From the NCBI RefSeq assembly GCF_030010625.1, contig NZ_JASCXN010000048.1, positions 1 through 40,430 of the forward strand: a stretch of 40,430 bases of DNA, given 5' to 3'. Shown here piece after piece: positions 1 through 7,131 of this stretch. Made by a program: the position numbers and the translations under genes. How positions within the stretch are numbered: position 1 is the stretch's first letter; the number at the start of each line of letters is the position of its first letter. The notes beneath the pieces were generated by a model that saw only the letters and a list, made by a program, of their open reading frames with translations, searched no databases and was not told the origin of the DNA. The DNA is from Streptomyces sp. CC208A. Its GTDB lineage: Bacteria > Actinomycetota > Actinomycetes > Streptomycetales > Streptomycetaceae.

Positions 1-495
1 CACCAACGACGTCTTGCCGGTGCCCGGAGGGCCGTAGAGCAGCACCGGCACGTCGGCGTCGCGCAGGCGATTCAGAGCTTCGACGTCGGGCAGGTCGGCC
101 AGCTCCCGGGGGTGGTAGAGCTGGCCTCCCGCGCGGCGGATCGGGCCGGTCGGCCTGGGCGTGGCTGCTGCGGTAATGGTCGTGCGGGCCGTGGCCGTTT
201 GGGGGCGGGGAGAGTGGGTGCCCGGTGGGCTGATCACAGCGGTCTGCGCGGCTGCGGCGGTCTTCGTGTTCGCGCGGAACTCCGGTTGTCCGGTTCCGCT
301 TTGGTCGGCCTCGCCGCGTCGCACCAGGGTGAGGGCGGCGTTGCGGACGGCGCCGTGGGAGTGGCCCAGCTGCCTGGCCATGTCCCCGATGGTGAGTCTG
401 TCCGCCGGCCGGTCCGCCAGCAGACGGGCCACTTTGGCCCGTAGTTCGCCGCCCTTGGTGCGCACTGGACTGGCGGGCGTTCCGGATGTGGTCAA
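1..495 (-). CDS. MoxR-type AAA+ ATPase with N-terminal winged helix, partial (3' end outside window)
   Basis: Only the first 165 codons are present. Residues about 13-60 form a helix-turn-helix/winged-helix segment (TIGDMARQLGHSHGAVRN), followed by an Ala/Thr/Pro-rich linker. The ATPase domain then begins with YHPRELADLPDVEAL and a perfect Walker A, GPPGTGKTSL, just before the window edge. This layout matches actinobacterial MoxR-type AAA+ proteins, which remodel protein complexes using ATP. An in-frame TGA at 508-510 and the lack of ATG or GTG nearby make TTG at 495 the best start; AAGAG lies 8 nt upstream. It is the last visible gene of the leftward transfer polycistron. Walker B, arginine finger and client proteins cannot be judged. 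The ATPase call is firm; the subfamily is inferred. Confidence 0.8.
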   Translation of the reverse strand, partial: MTTSGTPASPVRTKGGELRAKVARLLADRPADRLTIGDMARQLGHSHGAVRNAALTLVRRGEADQSGTGQPEFRANTKTAAAAQTAVISPPGTHSPRPQTATARTTITAAATPRPTGPIRRAGGQLYHPRELADLPDVEALNRLRDADVPVLLYGPPGTGKTSLV

Positions 496-507
496 AACGA
501 TGCTCTT

Positions 508-747
508 TCAACAGGATTGGGTGCGAGCGGGGTTGGCGATGCGCTGGAAAAGCTGGCCGCTCTCGGAGCGGATCACGGACGGTGCCGACATCGGCGCCCG
601 GGCCAACCGGGGCGTACCGTCGGTGCTCACCGGCCGGCCGAGGGATCGGTCCGGGTGCACGGGGTGGCCGGCGACGAGCAGCTCGCTGCCCGAGCAGGCC
701 CGTGCGTCCGCTCCGTACCGGGTTCCGTTGCATGACAGGCGCAGCAT
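508..747 (-). CDS. small protein of unknown function (79 aa)
   Basis: The ATG at 747 is preceded by GAGGAG at a 5-nt spacing, an excellent ribosome binding site. That site lies inside the overlapping upstream frame, where it encodes Glu-Glu. The codons are mostly G/C-ending, as expected for a real gene here. The product is a soluble protein with no membrane segment and one cysteine near each end, starting MLRLSCNGTRYG. No family is recognised. It sits between an MFS transporter and an AAA+ ATPase and overlaps the frame at 627-845 by 121 nt. Third-position GC drops in that other frame after about position 745, so coding seems to pass to this frame. A single frameshifted gene made of both frames is the alternative. 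Confidence 0.55.
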   Translation of the reverse strand: MLRLSCNGTRYGADARACSGSELLVAGHPVHPDRSLGRPVSTDGTPRLARAPMSAPSVIRSESGQLFQRIANPARTQSC

Positions 748-845
748 GGCGTCTCCTCGAAGCCGGCCTGGAGCAGGATCCGTCGGGCGGCGGCGTTGTA
801 GCCGGTGGTGGTGATCTCGCCGGTGATGGCGTGCCGGATCGTCAT
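627..845 (-). CDS. small protein of unknown function (72 aa), overlapping the next gene
   Basis: The ATG at 845 follows AGAAGAG at a 6-nt spacing. The first 33 residues (MTIRHAITGEITTTGYNAA and onward) use strongly G/C-ending codons. The remaining 39 residues, which overlap the next gene, contain codons such as TGT, CAT, GCA and GAA and a cysteine-rich stretch unlike a folded domain. The N-terminal half therefore looks genuinely coding. The tail may be read-through of a frame no longer under selection, or an old frameshift may separate it from the frame at 508-747. No family is recognised. It lies 37 nt downstream of the MFS gene in the same leftward operon. Confidence 0.45.
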   Translation of the reverse strand: MTIRHAITGEITTTGYNAAARRILLQAGFEETPCCACHATEPGTERTHGPARAASCSSPATPCTRTDPSAGR

Positions 846-882
846 GAACGGCTCTTCTGGTGCTTCGGGCAAGGCGGGTCTC

Positions 883-2124
883 CTATCGGTGGCGGCGGAA
901 AAGCGGTGGGGTGGAAGTGCGGCGGTGCCGCCCGGGTCGTCGGCGAGGGCCGAGTGCGGGCCGGGAGAGCGTGAAGACGGCGGTGGCGAGAGCGGCGCCG
1001 GCGGCGGGGAGCGCGGACAGGCCGAGGAGGTGGTCGGCGAGGGTGCCGGCAAGGACGGTGCCTGTGGCCTGGCCGGTGCCGACGGCGAGGATCAGCCACG
1101 AGTACGCCTCGGTGCTCCGCGCGGCGGGGGCAATGGTGTCGACCGTCTCGAACCCGCAGGTGATGACCATGGTGAGGAACAGTCCCGGCAGGGAGGCGGC
1201 GACCATTGCCGCCTGCGGGCCCGACTGGATCAGCAACCCCAGCCATCCGGTTGAGAACAGCGCGGCTGTGCAGATGAGTTGGGTGGCGGGTGTGGCTCGG
1301 CGGCGGAGGCGTGCGAAGAACAGGCCGCCGAGGAAGGAGCCGGTGGAGAAGGCGGCCGGGACTACTCCGGTCAGCCAGTTCGCCCGGTGCAGCTCTGCGA
1401 TAGCGGCGGCCCAGACGCTCAGCCCGCCCAGGGATACGCCGAGGGCAGCGAGCCCGGTGCACAGCAGGACCATGCCGCCGCTCGCGAGCCGCTTCCGACT
1501 CGCCGGGCGGGTGGCTTCGGTAGCCTCTTCGCGGCCGGGGCGCCAGGCGCGTGATGGCGTGGAGGTGAGGACTGCGGCAGTGCCGAGCATGCCGAGCGCG
1601 GAGGCCGCGGCCAGTGCGGTGTCGGCGCCGAACGAGGTGGCGAGCCAGGTGGCCAGGAGCGGGCCGGTGACGTACATAAGGCCCTGGGAACCGGTGTCGA
1701 GGGCCTGGATGACCTTCCGCTGACCCGGGTCGGTCACGACGCTCGGCCACAGGGCCCGCAGCCCCGACTCCAGCGGAGGGTTGGCGAGGCCGGCGAGTGC
1801 GACGGCGGCGCCGATCGCCCACAAGCTGTCGTCCGGCCCGATGACGGGCAGCGCGAGCAGGCTGCCGCTGGCGATGACGGAGGCCGGCGCGCTCACCCGG
1901 GTCTGCCCGTGGCGGTCCATGAGCCGGCCCTTCAGCGGCTGGGTGAGGCTGGCGGCCAGCCCGTAGACGGCGGCGAGCGTGCTGGCCGTCGCCAGCGACC
2001 TTCCGCCGCCCGTGATCCACAGGACCAGGGAGACGGCGACCATGCCGCTGGGCATCCGGCCGGTCAGGGTGCCGGCCAGCAGGCGCAGGACGTGGCGCGT
2101 TCCCAGAACAGCCCGGTACGTCAC
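883..2124 (-). CDS. MFS transporter (413 aa)
   Basis: An integral membrane protein with about 12 hydrophobic segments. It has the major facilitator loop signature GRLMDRHGQTRV between helices 2 and 3, a basic central loop (SRAWRPGREEATEATRPASRKR), and a basic C-terminal tail. Length is normal for a 12-helix MFS carrier in the drug-efflux group. The substrate is unknown. GTG at 2124 (VTYRAVLGTRH) is chosen because the frame upstream runs into the end of the preceding gene; TTG at 2160 is an alternative and neither start has a good ribosome binding site. It is co-transcribed with transfer genes, 91 nt downstream of an unknown gene. A second MFS carrier lies at 24,535-25,809 with a similar loop (GQVVDRHGTKRV). 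Confidence 0.85.
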   Translation of the reverse strand: MTYRAVLGTRHVLRLLAGTLTGRMPSGMVAVSLVLWITGGGRSLATASTLAAVYGLAASLTQPLKGRLMDRHGQTRVSAPASVIASGSLLALPVIGPDDSLWAIGAAVALAGLANPPLESGLRALWPSVVTDPGQRKVIQALDTGSQGLMYVTGPLLATWLATSFGADTALAAASALGMLGTAAVLTSTPSRAWRPGREEATEATRPASRKRLASGGMVLLCTGLAALGVSLGGLSVWAAAIAELHRANWLTGVVPAAFSTGSFLGGLFFARLRRRATPATQLICTAALFSTGWLGLLIQSGPQAAMVAASLPGLFLTMVITCGFETVDTIAPAARSTEAYSWLILAVGTGQATGTVLAGTLADHLLGLSALPAAGAALATAVFTLSRPALGPRRRPGRHRRTSTPPLFRRHR

Positions 2125-2215
2125 GGGCGGTGGGGCGAGGGGGCGTTCGGCCAGGAGCAAGGAGGGCGGGACTTTCCGGGAGGAGGTGCAGGCGCCGCCG
2201 TAGCCCGTACGGGTT

Positions 2216-3388
2216 TCAGAGACGGCGCGGGACGCGGGGCGGGGCGGCCTGGACGGGGGGCGGGGTGGCGCTGACCGCGGGCGGGGCCTTGATGTGCCGG
2301 GGCTGCGGCGTGCGGTGCGGCGGCAGGACCGCGATGGTGTCCTCGAAGGCGGTGAGCGCCTGGTGGAGTTGGCGGTCCAGGACATCCACCTGGACAAGGA
2401 GGCCGCGCAGCCGGACGGACAGGTCCCGGCCGGCGACGGTCTCGGTGGCGAGCGCGAAGTCGGCGCATTCGGCGAGGAGGTCGGAGAGATGGGAGAGGTG
2501 ACGGGGGCCGGCGCTGTCGCTGACGAGGTACCCCAGTACCTCGGCGACCGTTTGGCTCTGCGTGGCGCCCGCGACGTCCTCGACAAGGTCGGCCAGCGCC
2601 GGAAGCGCCCCCGGGCTACGGGGAAACCGCCCACGCGGGTGCAGCACGCCGGGCTGGACGGCCGGCGGCAGGGCTGCCAGGGCCTGGTCGCAGGTGTCGT
2701 ACCGGCCCAGGACGCGCACCGTGGCGCTGTCGACGTCCCCGGCGACGATGAGAACGCAGTCCTCGGAGGGCTCGTCGAGGTCAGGAACACCGGCGACGGT
2801 GAGCTGCCGGCCGGCCGCGTCGTAGCGGCTCTCGTACAGGTACATCATGTGTCGACGGCGGACATCGTGGGCGTGTGCGGTCCACCGTGCTTCTTCGGCG
2901 GCGGGTAGTTCGGGCCCGGTGGACGGTGGGGTCTCCTGGACGGCGAGGTCGCGCAGGAGCCTGGCCTGTCGGGCCCAGGTGGCCTGGCACTGCCGGACGG
3001 TCGTCCGGTCGACGGACGTCTCGTCCGCGAAGCGGCGGCGGGCCAGGTCCGCGGCGGCTTCGAGGTCGTCCACGAGCAGGCTCCACCCGGCCACGTGTCG
3101 GGCGGGTGGCTGGAAGGCCAGGGCGGAACGGGCGCGGTCGATCAGAAGCCCCGCATGCGGATGGAATGCGGCGAACTCCGCTTCCTGCTGACGGTGTTGT
3201 TCTGCCACGATCTGCCGCTCCAGGGCGACCTGCTCGGGCCAGCCGGTGCTCGCCCGGGCGCGCTTGACCGCATCGCCGGCGCGCGCCTCGATGTCGGCGA
3301 ACCGCTCGGCGTAGGTCCCCAGCGCGTCGAGCGCCGCGCGGGCATCGACGGAGCCGAGAGCGCTGGAGTTGACGAGAGGCCGTGTCAC
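2216..3388 (-). CDS. helical protein of unknown function (390 aa)
   Basis: A largely alpha-helical soluble protein. The N-terminal half (about residues 10-175) is rich in Ala, Glu, Arg and Gln with coiled-coil character (DIEARAGDAVKRARASTGW, RRFADETSVDRTTVRQCQA). The middle is a beta-rich stretch around GRQLTVAGVPDLDEPSEDCV. The C-terminal part contains more helices (LSHLSDLLAECADFALATETVAGRDL) and a Pro-rich tail. No family or catalytic motif is recognised. GTG at 3388 overlaps the upstream stop by 4 nt (GTGA), indicating translational coupling. It may be structural or an adaptor, but nothing in the sequence proves that. The gene itself is secure on codon use, length and coupling. Confidence 0.8.
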   Translation of the reverse strand: MTRPLVNSSALGSVDARAALDALGTYAERFADIEARAGDAVKRARASTGWPEQVALERQIVAEQHRQQEAEFAAFHPHAGLLIDRARSALAFQPPARHVAGWSLLVDDLEAAADLARRRFADETSVDRTTVRQCQATWARQARLLRDLAVQETPPSTGPELPAAEEARWTAHAHDVRRRHMMYLYESRYDAAGRQLTVAGVPDLDEPSEDCVLIVAGDVDSATVRVLGRYDTCDQALAALPPAVQPGVLHPRGRFPRSPGALPALADLVEDVAGATQSQTVAEVLGYLVSDSAGPRHLSHLSDLLAECADFALATETVAGRDLSVRLRGLLVQVDVLDRQLHQALTAFEDTIAVLPPHRTPQPRHIKAPPAVSATPPPVQAAPPRVPRRL

Positions 3389-4296
3389 TGGCGCCTCGCG
3401 GTGGGCTGCGGCGGGGCAGACAGAGAGGGCAGAGCGTGCGCCGGCCTCCCGGCAAGGAGCGACTGGCTGGTGGTGAGCACGATGGTGTCGGCGGCGCGCG
3501 TCGCGAGGTCGATCAGCCCGTCGCCGCCCTCCAGGATCCACCAGCCCAGCGGGTCGGGATGAGCCGAGATCGGTGCCGGTTCGGTTCCCGGGGTCGGGGC
3601 GGCGGCGATGTTCTCCACCTCCTGGAGGAAGCGCAGTTCGTTCTCGTCGGGCGTGCCCATCTCACGGATCGCCGTGATGACGTGCGGCACCGCGGTGGCG
3701 AACCGTTCATAGGCGTCGACGAGGTCCGCCGGGGCCGGGTCCGGGATGGTGCCGGCCTCGTAGGTCTCGCGGGCCCGGTCGAGGTCGTCCGACAGATCGG
3801 CAGCGTGTGCTTGGAGGACCGCGCGGGTGTAGGTCGGCAGGAGTTTGACGGTGATGATGTGGGCGGCAGCGGAGGCAGTCGGCCGCACGGTCACATCGGG
3901 CGGCCCGGGGGTGTTGACCGGTCCCGGAGCATGGCGGGGCTGGAGCGCGCCGACGTGGTACACGTCGAGGCGGGGATCCTTGACGAGCGCCAGCTCGGCT
4001 CCGTCGTCGCGCTGGAGGATGGCCGCCTGCCGTACTCGGTGGCCCGCCAGAGTCCGAGCGATGGGCCCGTCGCCCCACAGGCAGGCGGCGAGGTCCTCCT
4101 GCCAGATGGGGAGCGAGTAGTTCTCGACCCGGGCGGTCCACTGTCCGGGCAGGTGCTCGGTCACGTCGAGCGCGAAGTCCCCGATGTACCGCTCGCTGCT
4201 GGGCGTCAGTCGCAGGCCAAGAGATTGCTCGGCAACGACACGGAGGGCGAGAAGGGTCTCGCGGGCGTGGGCGAGGTCGGACAGCGGCAGGACCAT
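3385..4296 (-). CDS. unknown actinobacterial protein, paralogue of the 7132-7956 product; true start lies upstream
   Basis: The core (SERYIGDFALDVTEHLPGQWTAR, then IWQEDLAACLWGDGP) resembles the product of 7132-7956, so the window holds two paralogues. The ATG at 4296 is the first standard start, but coding clearly continues upstream to 4437: the frame reads SDTQITLFTSDRDGIVGL, NWLWARQALELAGF, then into MVLPLSD. No ATG, GTG or TTG exists in that extension. Options are an ATC at 4413, a CTG at 4407 (neither with a ribosome binding site), or a +1 shift from the upstream gene at CCT-TGA-A (4441-4435). The C-terminus is Pro/Ala-rich. Function is unknown; no catalytic motif is seen. The stop overlaps the next gene's start by 4 nt. 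Confidence 0.75.
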   Translation of the reverse strand: MVLPLSDLAHARETLLALRVVAEQSLGLRLTPSSERYIGDFALDVTEHLPGQWTARVENYSLPIWQEDLAACLWGDGPIARTLAGHRVRQAAILQRDDGAELALVKDPRLDVYHVGALQPRHAPGPVNTPGPPDVTVRPTASAAAHIITVKLLPTYTRAVLQAHAADLSDDLDRARETYEAGTIPDPAPADLVDAYERFATAVPHVITAIREMGTPDENELRFLQEVENIAAAPTPGTEPAPISAHPDPLGWWILEGGDGLIDLATRAADTIVLTTSQSLLAGRPAHALPSLSAPPQPTARRQ

Positions 4297-4435
4297 GTAC
4301 CCGGCCTCGTTCTTATCGAACCCGGCGAGTTCTAGGGCCTGGCGGGCCCAGAGCCAGTTGCTGCCGTCGACAAGGCCGACGATGCCGTCGCGGTCGCTCG
4401 TGAACAGGGTGATCTGGGTGTCGGAGGCTGAGGCT

Positions 4436-4858
4436 TCAAGGGAGTTCAGGGGCAGGGGCCTCTCGGTGGGGGAGCCTGGGCGAGGCGGGCTCGGTGTGGA
4501 AGGCGGTGAGGTGGTCGATGCCGAGCTGGTAGAGCTGGCGGTCGGTGATGTCGAGGAGGTCGCCGGCGCGCAGGTACCGCTCGGCGAGTACGGGCTGTCC
4601 GTGCTTGCGGCACCAGATGCTCGCGGTGCGCAGGGCGTCTCGGAGGGCGAGGAGCGGGCTGGCGTCGGTGCCGGTCAGGGCGTCGAGGAGGACGTGGAGC
4701 TGTACGGCGGTCCGTTCGCCGGCCAGGTGCCGCGTCCAGGCCCGTACGGACTCGGCCGGATCCGGCAGGGCGAGGCCGGCGAGGTAGCTGCGGGCTTCGG
4801 CGCGGGCCCGGCGGCGCAGCTCCGTGCCCGACGGAGTCTGGGTGGAGGCGATGGTCAC
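4436..4858 (-). CDS. helical protein of unknown function (140 aa)
   Basis: A small, highly helical protein (ELRRRARAEARSYLAGLALP, then DALRTASIWCRKHGQPVLAE) with a Pro-rich C-terminal tail. It starts with GTG at 4858, which overlaps the upstream TGA by 4 nt. It ends at TGA 4438-4436 in the context CTC-CCT-TGA-A, directly upstream of a frame that lacks any standard start codon. A +1 shift at this stop would fuse it in frame to the 3385 gene. No family is recognised. Ala/Arg/Leu-rich amphipathic helices suggest a protein-binding or DNA-binding adaptor, which is inference only. Confidence 0.75.
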   Translation of the reverse strand: MTIASTQTPSGTELRRRARAEARSYLAGLALPDPAESVRAWTRHLAGERTAVQLHVLLDALTGTDASPLLALRDALRTASIWCRKHGQPVLAERYLRAGDLLDITDRQLYQLGIDHLTAFHTEPASPRLPHREAPAPELP

Positions 4859-5586
4859 CGGCTTCGTCCCGGCTCACCCGGTGCCGACGCCGACGCGGGG
4901 AGATGGGCCTCGTACTCGCGGGTTCGGGCATGGTTGAGCCGGTGGGCGAGGTCTTCCAGCTTCGCCGGCACCTTCGCGGTGACCTGTGGTCTGCGGCCTG
5001 CGGCCGAGGGCACATCGGGTGCAGCGCGCAGGCGCAGGGCGATGCGGTCGACGTCGATCTCCACGACTCGCAGGACGCCGCCGAGCTCGGCCAGACGCCG
5101 GGCATCGCGGTCGTGTGCCGGGCCGGGGAGGCTGGAGACGGCCGAGGCGACGGCGAGGAGCAGGTCGGCTGGGGGCCGCAGGAGACTGTCCTCGCCCTGC
5201 GCCAGGGCGGCGAGCGCACGTCCGGCGTCGTGCGGCTGCCGGAGATCTGCCGCGCTCGCGGCCCAGTCCTTCAGAGTCTGGGCTGCTGCCGTCACCGACG
5301 GCGGCACATCCGAACCCCCGGCCACCTGACCTGGCGCCGGGGACAGAGCAGGGTCGAGTCGGACGGGGTAGCGGGCGGCTCGGAGCATCTCGGCGGCGTG
5401 GGAGGCGTGCTCGTTCTCCCACGCCCGTCCCATGTCGAAGGGGAGGCGGTGCCATGTGCCGCGCAGTGTGCCCTGCGTGACGAACCCGGCTCGGACGAGC
5501 AGGTCGGAGGCCAGCTGGTCGATCAGCCCCTCCGCCTCCACCTGGCCACCTCGACCGCGGACGATCATGATGGGGTCCTTTGTCAC
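4855..5586 (-). CDS. unknown actinobacterial protein (243 aa)
   Basis: The N-terminal third contains GLIDQLASDLLVRAGFV, WHRLPFDMGRAWENEHAS and HAAEMLRAARYPVRLDP, a pattern I associate with uncharacterised proteins of Streptomyces mobile elements. The middle is helical (ADLLLAVASAVSSLPG) and the C-terminus basic. No catalytic motif, signal peptide or membrane helix is evident. GTG at 5586 overlaps the upstream TGA by 4 nt and its own stop overlaps the next GTG by 4 nt, so it is the middle member of a tightly coupled run. An internal ATG seven codons downstream is a less likely start. Confidence 0.8.
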   Translation of the reverse strand: MTKDPIMIVRGRGGQVEAEGLIDQLASDLLVRAGFVTQGTLRGTWHRLPFDMGRAWENEHASHAAEMLRAARYPVRLDPALSPAPGQVAGGSDVPPSVTAAAQTLKDWAASAADLRQPHDAGRALAALAQGEDSLLRPPADLLLAVASAVSSLPGPAHDRDARRLAELGGVLRVVEIDVDRIALRLRAAPDVPSAAGRRPQVTAKVPAKLEDLAHRLNHARTREYEAHLPASASAPGEPGRSR

Positions 5587-6008
5587 CTGACACGTCCCTG
5601 ACCCGATACGGGAAGTGAGGCCACCGGCCGCGCGGGCACGGCCTGGGTGGTGAGGGCCGGCCGGTACTGCGAGGAACGGATTCCGGCGGCCTGCGCGATC
5701 CGGGAGCGCCGCTCAGCCAGCCCGGCCCGCGGCTGGACCTGGGGCGGGCCGGCGCTCTGGGAGGGGTCGAGGGTGTAGTCGGCGTGGACGTCGAAGCCGT
5801 GCCGGCGCAGGTCGTGTACGGCCTGCCGGGTGCGGCGCACACCGTCGTACTCCGGGTTGGTCAGCCGGTACAGCCCCTGGACGCCGGGGACGGGTTCGAA
5901 CTGCTCGCTCGTGAGGTACCAGTGGCCGAGGTGTGGTGGCGTGTTGGCGGTGGGGGCCGCCACGAACCCGTGGTCGGGGTGTCGGCCGAAGGTGAAGTGC
6001 TGCTTCAG
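5583..6008 (-). CDS. unknown small protein (141 aa), probable CTG start
   Basis: The protein includes HWYLTSEQFEPVPGVQGLYRL, then DGVRRTRQAVHDLRRHGFDV, and a basic C-terminus (RRSRIAQAAGIRSSQYRP). The first standard start is GTG at 5963. The frame upstream nevertheless reads LKQHFTFGRHPDHGF and begins with CTG at 6008, preceded by AAGGAG at 5 nt spacing. The GTG at 5963 has no such site, so CTG is preferred. The HGFDVHADYTLDP segment resembles the small domain of DUF317-region proteins, but I do not assign a family. Its stop overlaps the next GTG by 4 nt. Confidence 0.7.
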   Translation of the reverse strand: MKQHFTFGRHPDHGFVAAPTANTPPHLGHWYLTSEQFEPVPGVQGLYRLTNPEYDGVRRTRQAVHDLRRHGFDVHADYTLDPSQSAGPPQVQPRAGLAERRSRIAQAAGIRSSQYRPALTTQAVPARPVASLPVSGQGRVR

Positions 6009-6020
6009 GAGGTCTCCTTG
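6009..6020 (-). promoter_or_regulatory. ribosome binding site deciding a CTG start
   Basis: On the minus strand AAGGAG (6019-6014) sits 5 nt before CTG (6008-6006), in the 22-nt gap after the preceding gene's stop at 6031. No ATG, GTG or TTG lies in frame between this site and 5963. Confidence 0.65.
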
Positions 6021-6030
6021 GGATGGGTGG

Positions 6031-6606
6031 TCAACGACGCGGCGGCCGGGTGGTGGCCCGTGCGGGTGCTGCGGGGGACACGGGGGTGAGCTTCGGCAGA
6101 TCGCGGGGCAGGGACATCGGCGGCGGCATGCCCGGCGTCCACAGCGCCATCGCCTCGCTGAAACGGGTCCGCGGGTCGGTGTCCCAGGAGATGACCGGAC
6201 CGCGAGGGTCGTTCTGGCGGCTGATGACTTCGATGCCGTCCGGGTGCAGGACGTAGCCCCAGTGGTGCCCGTCGGAGTTGTCCTGGGTGATGGCGATCTG
6301 CTCGGCAGGTGTCCCGTCGAGGTTCACGACCCCGGTCATCTCGTAACTGGACCACTGCTCGCCGCCGGTCAGCCGCTGGAGCAGGCCGGGCGGTGATCCG
6401 TTGAGAAGGTCGGTCCCGATCGCTTCCCAGGCGAAGACGACGTCGTCCACGAGGTATCGGCTGAGGGCTTCGAGGTCCCGACGGAAGCGGAACTGGTAAG
6501 CGGCCAGCAGCAGTGGGAGAACGTTTGGCGGGCTGCTGTCGTACTGGAGGTGCACGCCGGCGTATCCGTCGGCGGTAGGGCGGGCGATGAAGGCGGGGGA
6601 TCCCAA
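6031..6606 (-). CDS. unknown actinobacterial protein (191 aa)
   Basis: A soluble alpha/beta protein with the landmarks YAGVHLQYDSSPPNVLPLLL, RFRRDLEALSRYLVDDVVFAW and HHWGYVLHPDGIEVI. I recognise these from uncharacterised Streptomyces mobile-element proteins, without a named function. TTG at 6606 has GGAG 6 nt upstream and is chosen as start. The frame stays open with coding character upstream (DPVATFPLEPPLGSPAF), overlapping the previous gene, so an earlier non-standard start cannot be excluded. The C-terminus is Pro/Arg-rich. It belongs to the leftward transfer polycistron; no partner is predicted. Confidence 0.75.
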   Translation of the reverse strand: MGSPAFIARPTADGYAGVHLQYDSSPPNVLPLLLAAYQFRFRRDLEALSRYLVDDVVFAWEAIGTDLLNGSPPGLLQRLTGGEQWSSYEMTGVVNLDGTPAEQIAITQDNSDGHHWGYVLHPDGIEVISRQNDPRGPVISWDTDPRTRFSEAMALWTPGMPPPMSLPRDLPKLTPVSPAAPARATTRPPRR

Positions 6607-6629
6607 GGGGGGCTCCAGGGGGAAGGTGG

Positions 6630-7121
6630 CTACGGGGTCCGTCCGGGCAGAAGCACGCTGGATGCCGACGGGCGTGGAGGGACTGCGGGCAGACGGTGGT
6701 GCGGCGGGAGCGGGCAGAGGCCGGCCATACGCTCGGGGACGACGTGAAGGTCCTCGCCGAGCCGCCGCACCCGGACGGCGGCGTCGGCCAGATCCTTGGC
6801 CAGGTAGAAGGCGTCGTCATCCCCGTCGTTGCGGTCGTACGCGCGGGCCCGGTCGGCGGCGGCGTCGAAGAGTTCGGCGAGTCGGGTGAGCAGGCCGTCG
6901 CTGCCATCGACAAGCTGGTGCAGCACCGCGACGGTCTCCCGCACGCCGGTGCTCGCGCTGACGGCGGTGCTCAGGGCGTGCAGCAGGTCACCGTAGGGGA
7001 AGCGGTTGCCGGACAGGTCGGCGCTGCTGAGAGCCGAGCCGTTCGGGCCGGCCGTCTGGGGGATGTGGTCAGCAGGTTTGGGATGGTGGGGCAGGGGAGG
7101 GGGCCCTTCAGTAGTGGGCAC
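6630..7121 (-). CDS. unknown helical protein (163 aa)
   Basis: After a Pro-rich N-terminal segment the protein is helical (FPYGDLLHALSTAVSA, ETVAVLHQLVDGSDGLL, RLAELFDAAADRARAYDRND, FYLAKDLADAAVRVRRLGED). It ends in a Pro/His-rich tail that overlaps the frame of the next gene. GTG at 7121 lies 11 nt after the upstream stop and has no clear ribosome binding site; a downstream start is possible. The heptad-like spacing of Leu/Val suggests a helical bundle or coiled-coil dimer. No family or motif is recognised. Confidence 0.7.
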   Translation of the reverse strand: MPTTEGPPPLPHHPKPADHIPQTAGPNGSALSSADLSGNRFPYGDLLHALSTAVSASTGVRETVAVLHQLVDGSDGLLTRLAELFDAAADRARAYDRNDGDDDAFYLAKDLADAAVRVRRLGEDLHVVPERMAGLCPLPPHHRLPAVPPRPSASSVLLPGRTP

Positions 7122-7131
7122 GAGCCGGGAG

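Noticed and set aside
4437..4439. TTG at 4439 as start of the 3385 gene
   Set aside because: It overlaps the upstream stop as TTGA but is out of frame with the downstream coding sequence.
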